Notes: generated by a model from the letters alone, not told the origin. A stretch of DNA of 64,000 nt from Cyclina sinensis (GCA_012932295.1 JAAONU010000011.1:41852352-41916351), one strand, 5' to 3'; shown: positions 25,767 through 39,190, counted from the first letter of the stretch. Program-made: numbers and translations.

Positions 25767-26977
25767 AAGGACTTTCCATTATAAACAATGGGTTGAGAAC
25801 TTCCGAATGAGAAAACAAATATTCGATAACAAATATTCGATTCCACATGTAAAGCTGTTTTCAGCTCGGATACCAGTGGCAAATAACTATAGATAAAAGT
25901 TAATTTACAACCATGTCACAATAAAAGATTGTTTATTGTTTATGTGTGCAAATATGTGTGTGTTCACTTGACCAGATATACACATTTCTTACTTTTGCGT
26001 TTATGCGAAAGGTAGTTTGCACTAGGTCCTAACTAGGTATAGAAGTAAAAGAGTTTACAAATTGAGTATATTTACTCACATGAGCAAAAGAGTTCACATG
26101 GTCATTTTTACTCATGTGGTAAGTTTGCATATAAATGCCCAGGTGTGCAAACAGGACCATATGTATGGAGTTGAAGAATAAATCTTTAACTTTTAACCAC
26201 TTATCTTAGTCAAGATATGAAGCTGTGGTGGTATTACAACCATTAGTCTTCTCACCATGAAAAAAGAATTGTGACTTGTTTGGAGAATTTTTTCCCGGAA
26301 ACTCTTCCTTTTCCAGACAATTTAACTAGCTGATGCTTCATTAATGTTATACATAATGAAATCTGCTCTTTACTGAAGATTTAAACAAAATAGTGAACAT
26401 GGTGTATGCTTAACCACCAGAAATGTTTTATAAGTACAGGTGTTAAAATATTTAAATTAATTTTCTTTTTCCATACACAACCTTTGCAGACATCAGTTAA
26501 TGACTGTAATTTATGGAGTTAAAAAAGGCAGTCATATTGAAACTCATAGAAACTTTCAAATTTTAAGACCCACAGCTGTTTCCGAGTCGTTTATCTCCGC
26601 TAGTATCTCGAAGATTACGATCAAAGCTCGCTTCATTAAGTTATTCATCAACTTAAGTTACAGAATAAAGACGATTATCTGACCCTTTTAAATAAGATGA
26701 TCTTTGTATGTTAAATTGCGAGGTTTTCCCGCTCCAATGAAGCAGGGTAAGATAGCAAATATTTTGTTAACTATTTGTTAGTTATCAGTTAATTTTCTAA
26801 CCATATAATCGCATTTTTTAAAGTTATTGCCTATATCCGAAAAAAAAAATTAGATTTAAGAGCTTTAGTCATGGTTATTTTTTCCAATATTTTTTTTACT
26901 TTTCAAAGGCAAATAGTTTTCAGTTGCTATTTAATAAATTCAGAAGCTGTTTAAATAATGGACTAATTTAAGATTCG

Positions 26978-27434
26978 AACAATGGCAAATAGAAATAGTT
27001 TTCTTCACTGATTTGAACAATTTGCCTTAATCTGTGTATTTTATTTTCGCTGGAATCATTTTGTTTGACTATTTCTGATAGCGTGGTAGCAGTTTTATGT
27101 TCAAATACATTCAGAATAGAATTCATGACACATATCCCAATCTAAAAATTGGCTCAGAATTTTTGTTAATTTTATGAGTAAGTTCACTTGAGCAGAAACG
27201 TCTTTCTTGTTTGAAACATGACACCAATTTTATGCTATTTTTCAAGAGCACAGATGCACATCTATAAGAATATGTAAGATAAAGCCATTGAAAACATGAG
27301 TCATGCTTTCTTTTGTGACCCTGTGAACTATTTGAATAATATATATAACTTAAAGTTGTCATTCGATTTACTATATGGAACAATGTATTGCTATTTTCTT
27401 TTATTGAAAGCGTAATGTAGCTCGTGATGTGCAA
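26978..27434. repeat. 457-bp duplicated segment, copy 2
   Basis: Identical to 20712-21168 as far as can be read by eye, direct orientation, offset 6266 bp. Sequences on either side are unrelated between the copies. Confidence 0.95.
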
Positions 27435-30100
27435 GAAATATTTAGTGATTTAAAAAAATCGATATGATACAAGTTACGAAATAATAAGATAATTGTATAA
27501 AAATATAAATTGCAATATCAATTGTTTATGTCCATGAACGTCTCCCATTTTAATTTTAATTTTTTTTTTTTATAGAAAACGATTTAATTTTTTTGAAATC
27601 ATCAGTGTATGTTCACATACAAATGACTACAAACTGTAAAATCAGTTATATTTTCACAAGGCCTAACTTAAGCAAATATTTTTGACAGATGTGGTTTACT
27701 AGTTAAAAATGTTCGCAAGTTTCTAAGAACTAACTATATATAGTTTGATGGGTGCCAGTCAATATCCCTGGATACTTTACATGAAGATCAACATTGAAAA
27801 CGAGATAGCTATCCATTCTTCCGGCGCAAACCATTGTCTATTTGTCCAGAAAGCAGTCATCCAACGAAAAAGAACGCCAATAAGTTGTCTTCCATTGAAA
27901 TTAGATAAATATTTTTATAATTACTCTGACCTTCCGGTGGAAGCTTTGGTGAAAATTCCAGGAAGCAGTCAACAAGTGTAGTTTAAAAAGTAAGGTACGT
28001 CTCAAATTGATTTGAAATAAACATTCCTTGAACGACTAAATAATTTTCAACTCAAAAGACCACCTGAAGCAAGTTAGTGTAACAGGACTGTACTTTTTTT
28101 CCTCAATATTTAATGATCCGTGATGTCGTAAAACTTCATTATACAATTGTACTAGATAATGTGTAAAAATAGTTAGCCTTCTCTGTCAATCACTTATTGC
28201 AAATTGCAACTATGTAAATTGGCATCGATTAGATTGCTTAAGTCTATAAACTCACTTAATTCGAGGTGAACACGTTCGTTATAAAAGGCAAATTTAAAGT
28301 CACTTAAATCTTTTAAGTACAGGGCATTTATTACTTGTAAAAACTAATCACACACTAGAAGATTTTACGAGGTATATTTTGATAAATTTGAACGATTTCT
28401 TCTTGAAATTACAAAAAAAAATTCTTTGATATGCAAGTAATTTCCAAATGTTATATTTACTATTTAAGGTGATTAAATTGTCTTAAACCAAGGCTTTGGG
28501 GGTTTATAGACAGCATAAAATAACTTCCACGCGCAATTTGGATATATCATTTTAATCTGCCATGGAGAGTTTGAGCACTCATCACAGAACATCAAACATG
28601 TTACACAATCCATTCTGTTTCCGTGCAGTCATTTGATGCGAACTATTGTCATGAAAAAGAACAAATCACACCGTAAACGGTATGCATTTATTTCATTTTC
28701 TATGCATTCAAAAAGGATTACAAAATGTTTGGAAGAGAGTTTTTACAACATAGTTTTACTACCACACAAATGTTTGACAACTCGCCTTTAATATACGGCG
28801 TCATTTATTTTAAAAATTTTCAAGATCTTTATTACTTGTATTTCAAAGTGTTTTATTCTTCAAATTTTAAAACAATTTAAAAGATTTTTTTACTTAAAAA
28901 AAAAAAATTGTAAAATCATTTTTTTATAATAATACATTGAAACAAAAAGTCCTCAGAGTAGGGCCTCTATCTATTATAAAGTCATTTAGGCTTATGCCTG
29001 TGACTTGCATAAGTTTTTAACCTTTGTAAAACCATTACATCTCAGTTGTTTCAGTCTCTGGTTGTTACATAAACACAGGGACAGAATACTTCTTTCCAAA
29101 GGTACTCAGTCGAGAGAGCAGAAAACAATGTCGTTTTTTTTCTTCAAAACTTTGCAAATGTGTAAAATGGTACAGATATCTACCACAGAGCACCTGTGTT
29201 GAAACAAGTGTAAAGAGTCTCCGAGCACCGCTATGCCTTCCTTACCCGTAACTGAAACACTGCAATATTCTTCCCATCAATTTTATGAAAAATTGGACCC
29301 CTCCTCTTTTAAGGGGCATAATAGGCAAATTACGGCTCAGATTTATTAGGATTGGTAGAAGATTACCATAATTTATAAAAATAAATGTAGCCGTTGGGGT
29401 CGTTTATGTTTAATAAAACTAGCAATTTTCTCCAAATTTTGTAAGATTATCTCACTTTTAAGATATTTTGAAAATCTTTATATGGTGTGTTTAAAAGATG
29501 TAACGTGAAAATACATAAGTTAATAAAACATCTTCAAGATATTGTTTACATACACAGGCTTGTGGTCTGAGGCAAAAGGTTCGTTTAAATACATATACGG
29601 CATTAAATTTAAAGTCCAGGGATCACACTTATAAGTAGATTTTGTCTTAGCAAGAAAGTTGCAGAAATAACTTATATTTGTACCAAAATAATTCTAACTT
29701 TGCTTTTTTTTAAATCAATGAACTTGTTACAAATATAGTGCGGTGATTTTTCCAATGATATTGCAATAAATAAATAAATGAATAAAAAAAAAAAGGTTTT
29801 TTTTGTTCATTCAAATGACTTGAATATGAAAGAAAGACATAATATTATGTCAACATTGTTAAAGAGAATAGAGTATGGTTCGATTTTTATTCCATCAGTA
29901 TATTTATTTGTCTGTAGTGATACTGGGACTTTTAAAATAGTGTGTGTTATACGTATTTGTTTTTTTTTTCTTTAAAAAAGCACGTGAATCATGGAACTGC
30001 TGATAACATTCTTAATTTTTTTCATTTTGAAATACGTTTCCAAATATGGAAGCCAAGTAGGCGGCTAAGGACAGGGATAGATCACTTTTGTTCACTATAG
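27435..30100. other. intergenic, no gene seen
   Basis: AT-rich sequence with poly-A/T tracts (about 27558, 28895, 29795). A 78-codon frame at 27745-27981 has no splice or homology support. Confidence 0.5.
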
Positions 30101-30103
30101 GAA

Positions 30104-30535
30104 GTGAGCAGTAGCAGTACGCAGCAGTAGAAAAATGTGAAGTTGGCAGTAGCAGTAACAGCAGAAGCAGTAAAGAAAATGTGAAGTTGGCAGTAGCAGT
30201 AACATCAGTAGCAGTAAGCAAAACGTTAAGTTGGCAGAAGCAGTAACAGCGGAAGCAGTTGGCAAAACGTGAAGCTGGCAGTAGCAGTAACAGTAGTACC
30301 AGTAGGAAACTCTGAAAGTCTGAGAGTGTTTGAAACAGTCGCAGACCGATTAAATCGACTCGGGAGGGTGCCTAAACATCATAAATGACATTTTCTCGAT
30401 CGGCACAAAAATTCCTGAAAGTCTGCGAGAGTGTCAGAAACAGTCGCAGACCGGTTAAATCGACTGTTCAGTCGACCAACTTCAAGTTTGCTTTAATTTC
30501 TACTGCCAACTGCTACTGCGTACTGCTACTGCCAG
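30104..30535. mobile_element. foldback-type element with internal tandem units
   Basis: The left end has GCAGTAGCAGTACGCAG then CAGTAGAAA; the right end has TTTCTACTG and CTGCGTACTGCTACTGCC, which are inverted copies. Inside lie four imperfect ~44-bp direct units (GTGAAGTTGGCAGTAGCAGT, then AACAGCAGAAGCAGT). Next come two ~50-bp copies of GAAAGTCTG..GAGAGTGT with AAACAGTCGCAGACCG and TTAAATCGACT. No ORF is present. Foldback element is the best description; the ends of the mobile unit are not certain. Confidence 0.65.
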
Positions 30536-31802
30536 CTACCTATTAGTTTCACTTTTGCCATTACAAGATCTGAATAATTGTATCCTACAACTTTAAAGTA
30601 TGTGAATAAAAACATGCTTTGAGTTGAATTAAATTCATTTTGTATGAAACCGTTCATCAGAATTGGTACGCATTGATTATAACAATGTTTTACATATGTC
30701 CCTTTCACACATGGATCAGAAAGGGACCCAGTAGGGCAGTAGCAGGAAATAAAAAGGGCACGGTGCAGCGCCCTGGTAAAACGACATCGATTGCAACATA
30801 TAATTACAGTGGTTGGTTTCTTGTCATTTTACTAGTCATACAAAAGGTTGAAATGATAATCTGAGTGAGCTTAGTTGGTATGTACAAGAACTTCGTGAAT
30901 GCAGTCTTTTCATTTTATGTTTGGCAACACAATTTTAAGTCTTCAAATAAACACTTAATGCGTATTGACATCTTTTAAATTTACGGAAATTGTTTCGTTT
31001 TAACCCCGTGATAATTCACACTTAATCTAACAAATCTCGCGTAACCTTGGGGTTACAGACCACTAAATATTTGCTAAGTCTTTCACGAAACCTGTCATAA
31101 ACCTAAAGCCAATCTCCAAGCTTTGTGTACCTTTATTTATCATTCTTTCTGATTTTATTTGAATGGTACTGAATAACATATCTTTACAATACGTCGTAAC
31201 ATACATTTGCATAGAGTATAAGGTCCTATTTTTTCACAAGTTCTTTTGAACTAGGAAGCCTTTCCATTAGTGATGAAAAGCTTGGATGAATATTAAATGT
31301 TTGCAGATCCCTATTTAATGCTTAAGTCATTATGGCTATTATTTACTATGGCATTAACCGATTAGCATGGTGTAAAATACATTACATAAACTTATTTGTT
31401 TAGCGACCACGGACCAAAGTCCACCTGTTTGGAACTGAATGGCCGTGAAAAGTTTACAAACTTCAGAACATAAACACATTATAACGTTTTCTAAAATTTA
31501 CACACCGTTCAATACCTGTCTAATAACAAAAATAAATACACAAAATAATACACTGTATGAATTGGACAATTAAAATGCTGGTTCAGACTCGTGAATTTCT
31601 AGGATCTCGTCAGATTTAAAACTTTTGGGGTAGTATCAATATTTGAATCGTCAAATTGATCGTCCAGTTTGAAGTTTAAGTTCGAAGTTTAGAAATTTAA
31701 AATCCAGCACATTCATCGGAAAGGTTATTATAAGCGATTGTAGACTGATACGGTCCAGTGCATGTCTAAAATTGTATAAAACCAACCTCTGACAACTGGG
31801 AG

Positions 31803-31880
31803 GCGATACTTTTGCTCAGTGGTAAGAGCGTTGGTTTTCAATATACGGAATGACCTGAGCTAGAATCCCACTCTGGGTGG
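31803..31880 (+). mobile_element. tRNA-like SINE head
   Basis: An A-box-like stretch TTGCTCAGTGGTAAGAGCG (from about 31812) and a B-box-like GAGCTAGAATCCC (about 31857) at tRNA-like spacing. The acceptor-stem ends do not pair convincingly, so a SINE is likelier than a tRNA gene. Confidence 0.5.
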
Positions 31881-32108
31881 TATTATCCAAGATGCGTTGC
31901 ATCTTTCTGTTAAGAACTTTCATGTTTGTAAGAGGACTCAGTTAAGATTTGTCACAAACTTGTACCAACAGGACTGTATTTACGACACATACATTATCTG
32001 TACTAAGGTAGCACTTGTGCTTCCGCTACATAACCTTGGAGAAAACGCGTATTCTTATAATTTTGAGAAACACCTCTACTCCGTATTGTTTTTAGCAAGG
32101 GGTCGAAA

Positions 32109-32185
32109 TATCATCATCACCATCATCATCATCATCATCATCATCATTATTATTATTATTGTTATTAGTTGTTGTTATTGTTGTA
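32109..32185. repeat. (ATC)n-(ATT)n-(GTT)n microsatellite
   Basis: About fourteen ATC units followed by ATT and GTT units. Confidence 0.95.
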
Positions 32186-34610
32186 AATTTTCGCAGGAAT
32201 TATTTAAATAACATTGTAAAATGTTTTTTCGTTATAAATACCTATATCCGTACACGCCATTATGCAAGCGCCATTGTATGTTATATTTGGTGAATACATA
32301 TGATAAATCCGTATTATAACAAGCCAGTATACCATGAAGAAGCATCTAAAGCTTGTAATTCACTGTAATTATCCAAGATTTCGCTCGTTTTAATTAAAGT
32401 TTTACATATCGTTTTAAAAGTTATATATCATACAAATTACTTTGTCAAGCCGTCTTTCCACGGTGTCAATATCAAAAAAACGTTTTGATAAAAACTTTCA
32501 TTAGTTTAATCAGATTCAGATGTTAGACTTATTGGAAGCAAAAACACCTATTGCATTGCTTTATAACAAGATCTCTGATTACTTTAAATGAAATCTGGTT
32601 AAAGTGATGGCCATCAAAACTTTAAAAAAATATTTTTTCTTGCCTTTAAACAAACAAACTCTACTATTGTCTGATACATATATTTATTATGTTAATCAAA
32701 ACGTTTATATCATACATATAATTAATTATAATATGTTACTTAAGTCAATCTATTGATTAAAACATGATTCGTCTCGATTTGGTTTTTAAAATAAGAAACA
32801 TTGCCATATTCGTGTTGTGCCTGTGTGTCATATAGATATTTAAACGGCTTTGAACTGCTCCAGAAATGTCATATCTTGTCAGTTTATGCAGAACAAAGAA
32901 CAAATCAAAACGAATGTGTCCGTGGGGTGTGCCACACCCTTTGTGAGAATTCCATGTGACGTTCTGTATTCCACACTTTCGTTGACGTCAATGATCTGAG
33001 CAAGAGAATCACTCGTCAGCCGGCCTTAATCGAATTTGAAATATTTGTTTCAGAATTCGAAGAAAACTGAACAATTTAAACTTATTGCACATATGCTTGT
33101 TCTAAAGATAGAACTATTTTCATTTAACTTAATTACGTATCAGCATTAGATAACAAGCTTTGCTTCTGTAATAAACTCATTATTTAACACAGATGGTGTA
33201 CTATTATAATAGAAAACATAATGAAATGATATAATGTATGCATATTGTACAGAATTCCATTTAGCAATATTCATATGACCTCAAAATGGTACGGTTAATT
33301 TCAGGAATTTTAAGGGGTTAATTCCTATATTTAGATTATAAGTTAGACAATAATGATGCATGCGGATAGGCAATAGACAAGGAAACATATGGCTAGATAA
33401 TGGATGCACTTTAAGGTCAAATAAATACAAAATTCTAAATTCAGAATAAACGAAATATGGTTTTCAATGTATAATAAAGTGGTGATGACGTAAGAGGATG
33501 GCCGATTGTTCCTACAGTCAGAACTGAGTTTATTGGATTTTTTAAAGTGACAATTTTCTGATATTTACACATTGGAAATGCATTCGTTCTTGATACATAC
33601 AAGTTAATGAACAATCAAAATCGTTTTCAACACTCATGAAACGTTCTTGCGTAACCTAATAATCGGATGGGGTGAATGGCTTGTATCACTATCGGTGATG
33701 TTTGACCATGCAATCTAGGGATTTGTCATATATATTTAACGAGATCTGAAGAAATACTTTGTAATTCATCATATGAACAAGATCTCGTGCAGATTTCCAG
33801 GCCATGTATTATATTATTGGGATTAAAAAAGATTTTTATCTTTAACCTCTTATTCTCCTAGCCAAATGTCATTTCAATATTGAGCGTACTTTATAGGCCT
33901 ATGTCGGAAATTAAACTCGCCTGGCGCGACCTCTAGTAGTAGAGAGCAAGATTGTGTGCTAATAAAATCTATGTCATTTGGATTACTTTAACGATATGCT
34001 AATGACATAAATATTTGATATAAATATACAGCCAGGGCTTATTTTGATTATACAAAAGAACAAATATGTTGTAGGGTAGTTTGTTTTATTATGTTGTAAA
34101 GCATTTCTTATTACAAACTGGTCATCTACTCTAATCTTCCAACAGGACTCAGTTTGGGCGCTGTGTAAAATGTCGTAGAATAGGTTGACGCATGCGTAAT
34201 GCTTCGAAGAAACATGTTTCTTTAAGGACTAAATCCTGGATATTATACAAATAAGAAAATGACATTTTTGAAAAACGACGCATTCTTGGCATTTGAAGTC
34301 AAACATTATTCCATTAAACTACTAAAAAACCATAAAAACTAGAAATTATGGCACCCATTCAGCACAGAATCTATATGAAATTCATTTGTTGTGTGGTACT
34401 GTTTTAAACAACATCCTCGTGGCGAGTTTGCGAGATAAAGAAAGCACACAAGTTTAATCGATGGGCCATTATTGCGCATTTTTACAGGACCGTAGATTTG
34501 CCCATTGTCATCTGCGTAACACTTCAGACAGATTTATGCCAAAATGGCTGCCTTTAAGAGGTCCATGGACATGCACTAAATACGCCGACCAAACAATAAC
34601 TGGTACGTTT

Positions 34611-34823
34611 GGTGGCTGATTTGTGCCATGTCGTTTAAGCGAGTTTTCAGGGCGAAAAGGGCGAAAGGTCTAAAACATCAAGACGACAAACGGTGACTTT
34701 GTCGTGATTTTACCTTTCGCACAGCCAACGAAACGATGATAAAGTCTTCGTTTGTCGAATTTTCGACCTTTAGCCTTTTCGCCCCTAAAACACGTTCATA
34801 CGACATGGCACAAATCAGCCACC
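34611..34823. mobile_element. MITE-like inverted-repeat element, about 213 bp
   Basis: The outer 24 bp (34611-34634 and 34800-34823) are perfect inverted copies beginning GGTGGCTGATTTGTGCC. Complementarity continues imperfectly inward through GGGCGAAAAGG and CGACAAACG blocks almost to the centre, so nearly the whole element can fold on itself. There is no ORF for a transposase. A convincing target-site duplication was not found, and weak complementarity extends a few bases further out. Confidence 0.75.
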
Positions 34824-37665
34824 ATACATATGTGTGCTACGCATCTTATCTGATATCGATCATGACAACATTTCTAACACCTTCCGTTTGTTTGTTTATC
34901 TTATTCTTTCTTCTTCATTTCATCATCATCATCATTATAATCATCATTAACATATTTTATTACAATTACATACTATTTTTATCGTTGTTATTATAACTGT
35001 ATTATTTACATTATCTGTTTTTTCTTAGATGCAAGAAATATATCAGCAATATAACAGACTTTTTTTAAGGGATTTGTAGAAGAAAATATTGTTTTATTAT
35101 AATGCATGATTTATACGTTCTACTGCATGAATTAAATAATTTCCTTTAAATTGTACTTTACAACTAAAATATACCACTTGTATGTTAATAAGAGGAGTAT
35201 TTCATGCAGATTGAATGTTAATAAAAATATTTCCGATCCAGTTTTACGACAGATCTGTTTCGCAAAACAAAATATATTACGCAACCCATATCACAAATCT
35301 GAAATAAAGAGTTATGAATGACTTTTGTTTACGAAAACTTTTTTTTTTCAATTACACGTGTATTCCACGATTCATAATCCAGAACTAATATTTTATTAAT
35401 AAAGGCTTTTTTCCTACCACTAGTTTGCTGCTACTTAAATATGCATTAATTATACTTAAGCTCTGTGCTTTTTGTAGCCTTTGAAAGGTAGCTGTCAGGC
35501 AGAACAGCCCGCCTGGCATTTGAAATTAGGAATCAAAGGAAAGCCAGAGAAACCCGAGCTATTTAATCTGCAAAGTCGCAGTAACTAAGAGAGATCTTTT
35601 CATCGGGATATCCGTTTCAAAGGAAACCGGATACCGTATACTATACATTAATACGAAAATTCTTTCAGATAGATATTAAGAAAATTAAAAGATGCTAATA
35701 AATATGGCATATCGGCTCATCTTTTATCCCGGTAGCAAAGACATGGTAAAAGTTAGTGGTATTTTGATATTAATCATATAAGCTTTTAACTTCGTGTTTA
35801 ATACGTTTTATGCACACCTATTTAAAGGTGAGACTATAGCAAAATGGCTTTTTTATACCTCGCTTCCGAAATTTCTTTATTACGAAACAGCCATGTTAAG
35901 GAATATTAATGAGTCGATTATTTTATTATGAATTTAATGAATAAAATATTTAATAAAAAAATTACACATGAATTAATGAGATGGTTAGGTTATGAAAGAT
36001 TCTAAATATTTGAAGGTAATTATTTAGTCTAGGTCCCTATCTGGCTTATGTTGATATTCAAATTTTATTCCATGCATAAACGTGTGCATTGTTTGTGGCT
36101 ATACGCTCATAACATTAACAAAATCTGGATAAAAAATCACTAAAATTTGCCGTCTCACTGCTGTGTTTTTACATATTTTGCAGACGACAGCCTCAAGACA
36201 AGTAAATATTCCAGCGGACCTCCAGAGCTCGTATAGGTTGGAGCTCTGTGGAGATGTAAGCTTTACACAGCCTGACTTTATGTAATAGTACATAAGCTTT
36301 ATTCATTTATTATTTGTGAATCTTGTGTTTACTGTTTAACACGGAAATGTACCTATGTGGAAATATCTTTAAATAACCTGAATAAATACAAAACATATTT
36401 AGATCAGCAACAGAACTAAAAGAGACAGTTTTAAAATAAAAGTGAAGGACCAAGAAATGACATAATTAGAATGTGTCTTCAACCCTTGTCTCCATAAAAG
36501 CCATCATTAAATGTCGCGTGCACGTGTACGTAACATCGTATGTCACTCGTGCAGGTGTTAAGCTTATAACTCACAGAGCTCTGTGAAGGAATAAGCTTCA
36601 CACCTTATTAAGATTCATACTTACTGAGGCTTCACACGCTGTTACTGTCACATACAATAGGAGGTAAGCTTTGTGAAGATGTAAGTATCACATTTACATT
36701 TAGCATCACATGTACTTGTGTAGATAAGATTCACATACGATGGTAACATATAAATGTAAAGATTCGAATGCAGCATTACTGAGAAATCTAAACATCATAA
36801 TATTGAACCTGAATTTCACAACTTTCCATTAAAATAGTTTAAAAAATATTGCTGGGTGTATGGAACAATTGTTAGGTGGTCGGCTGTATTTTGTTGTTGT
36901 GTTTTCTTTTGGTTTGTTTGTCTATTTTCTTGTTTTTCTCCCACAGCCTCTATATTTCCGAGTACTTATGCACATGTTATGTAGTTTGCTTCATTTTGTT
37001 CCGTTGTTCTTTCCACAAGCCATCAATATACTCATGACAGTGACACATAATAATGATCTGCGTTTAAATCATGTACTATACGGTAAGTCAAAACCTTTTG
37101 TTCTGTTTTGATGGCGTTTTGTTCTTTAATTTCTGCACTTGAATTTAACATGTAAGGCAAAATATTTTTAATAGTATCTCGATGCAATAATGCTTTTATT
37201 TTAGATTCATATTGACTTAGATTTAGCTTCAAATGACTAAAATGTGATAACAACATACAGAATTATATTTACAATTAAACGAATAAAGATCGCAGTGACA
37301 TGACTGCGAAGTTGATCTAATGTTTTAGATTAGATAACATTACTTTCCCTGTGAGAGAGATCACCGTAACTTAATTAAGGAAAACAGTAGTTGTCTTTAT
37401 AAATAAAATTGCTGAAAACTTTATTGAAAACTAAGTTTGTTGGTTATGGGTTTAGAGGGGATTAGTTGCGTTTAACTCATTTTAACAGTCTAAGTCGTAT
37501 CAAGCGGGCGGTTAACCTTTCCAATGAAAGACCAGTACTTTCTCATTTAATGGTCATGAATGGTAATTGGCCTCGAGTCTATTAAATCAGGAAACTTAAG
37601 TGAAAATGTAAGTTTAAGAAAATAAAAGACTAGAACCCTGATATCTATGTCGGAATACATCCAGG
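34824..37665. other. intergenic with diverged array precursors
   Basis: An ATC/ATT tract lies at about 34920-34990. From about 36230 to 36760, scattered (G)TAAGCTT(C/T)ACA, GTGAAG and TCACATG phrases resemble the unit of the 37666-39190 array and may be decayed or precursor copies. No gene was seen. Confidence 0.45.
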
Positions 37666-39190
37666 TAAGCTTTAAACCTAGGTAAGCTTCACATGTAGGT
37701 AACCTTCACATGAAGGTAAGCTTCACATGTAGGTAAGCTAAGCTTCACATGTAGGTAAGCTTCACATGTAGGTAAGCTTCACATGTAGGTAAGCTTCACA
37801 TGTAGATAACCTTCACATGTAGGTAAGCTTCCATGTAGATAACCTTCACATGTAGGTAAGCTTCACATGAAGGTAACCTTCACATGTAGATAACCTTCAC
37901 ATGTAGGTAAGCTTCACATGAAGGTAACCTTCACATATAGGTAAGCTTCACAGGAAGGTAAGTTTCACGTGTAGGTAACCTTCACATGTAGGTAAGGTTC
38001 ACAGGAAGATAAGCTTCACATGTAGGTAAGTTTCACGTGTAGGTAAGCTTCACAGGAAGATAAGCTTCACATGTAGGTAAGCTTCACATGTAAGTAACCT
38101 TCACATGAAGGTAACCTTCACGTGTAGGTAAGCTTCACGTGTAGGTAAGCTTCACATGTAAGTAAGCTTCACGTGTAGGTAACCTTCACATGTAGGTAAG
38201 CTTCACATGTAGGTAAGCTTCATATGAAGGTAACCTTCACATGTAGATAAGCTTCACAGGAAGATAAGCTTCACATGTAGGTAAGCTTCACGTGTAGCTA
38301 ACCTTCACGTGTAGGTAAGCTTCACGTGTAGGTAAGCTTCACGTGTAGGTAAGCTTCACATGAAGGTAACCTTCACGTGTAGGTAACCTTCACATGTAGG
38401 TAAGCTTCACGTGTAGATAACCTTCACATGAAGGTAAGCTTCACATGTAGGTAAGCTTCACATGTAAGTAAGCTTCACAGGAAGATAAGCTTCACGTGTA
38501 GGTAAGCTTCACGTGTAGGTAACCTTCACGTGTAGATAACCTTCACATGTAGGTAAGCTTCACGTGTAAGTAAGCTTCACGTGTAGGTAAGCTTCACGTG
38601 TAGGTAACCTTCACATGTAGGTAAGCTTCACGTGTAGATAACCTTCACATGAAGGTAAGCTTCACATGTAGGTAAGCTTCACATGTAAGTAAGCTTCACA
38701 GGAAGATAAGCTTCACGTGTAGGTAAGCTTCACGTGTAGGTAACCTTCACATGTAGGTAAGCTTCACATGTAAGTAACCTTCACATGTAGGTAACCTTCA
38801 CATGTAGGTAAGCTTCACGTGTAGGTAACCTTCACATGTAGGTAAGCTTCACGTGTAGATAACCTTCACATGTAGGTAAGCTTCACATGTAGGTAAGCTT
38901 CACGTGTAGATAACCTTCACATGTAGGTAACCTTCACATGTAGGTAAGCTTCACGTGTAGATAACCTTCACATGAAGGTAAGCTTCACATGTAGGTAAGC
39001 TTCATATGAAGTTAAGCTTCACCTGTAGGTCAGCTCACATGTAGGTAACCTTCACATGTAGGTAACCTTCACATGTAGGTAAGCTTCAAATATAGGTAAG
39101 TTTCGCATGTAGGTAAGCTTCACATCTAAGTAAATTTCTCGTGTAGGTAAGTTCCACATGTAGGTAAAATTTACAAGTAGCAAAGCTACA
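37666..39190. repeat. minisatellite, 17-bp unit, about 90 copies
   Basis: The unit is GTAGGTAAGCTTCACAT with common variants AACCTT for AAGCTT, and CACGTGT, CACATGA or CACAGGA for CACATGT. A block of 13 units (221 bp) is repeated almost exactly: the variant ACAGGAAGATAAGCTTCACG occurs at 38477 and 38698. Both ends decay gradually (39100-39190). Each unit holds a HindIII-type palindrome AAGCTT and a second palindrome ACATGT or CACGTG. Confidence 0.97.

Larger units (their letters stand above)
30536..34610. other. intergenic, no gene seen
   Basis: No coding exon supported. It holds a tRNA-like SINE head at 31803-31880 and an ATC/ATT/GTT microsatellite at 32109-32185; elsewhere it is featureless AT-rich sequence. 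Confidence 0.5.

Noticed and set aside
20857..27434. Two identical minus-strand 'proteins' of about 103-113 codons
   Set aside because: They are identical because the underlying 457-bp DNA is duplicated; the frame has no other sign of coding.
34541..34595. AAAATGGCTGCC, a YY1-like start
   Set aside because: The frame MAAFKRSMDMH stops after eleven codons, there is no ETS site, and the donor-like GTCC is poor.
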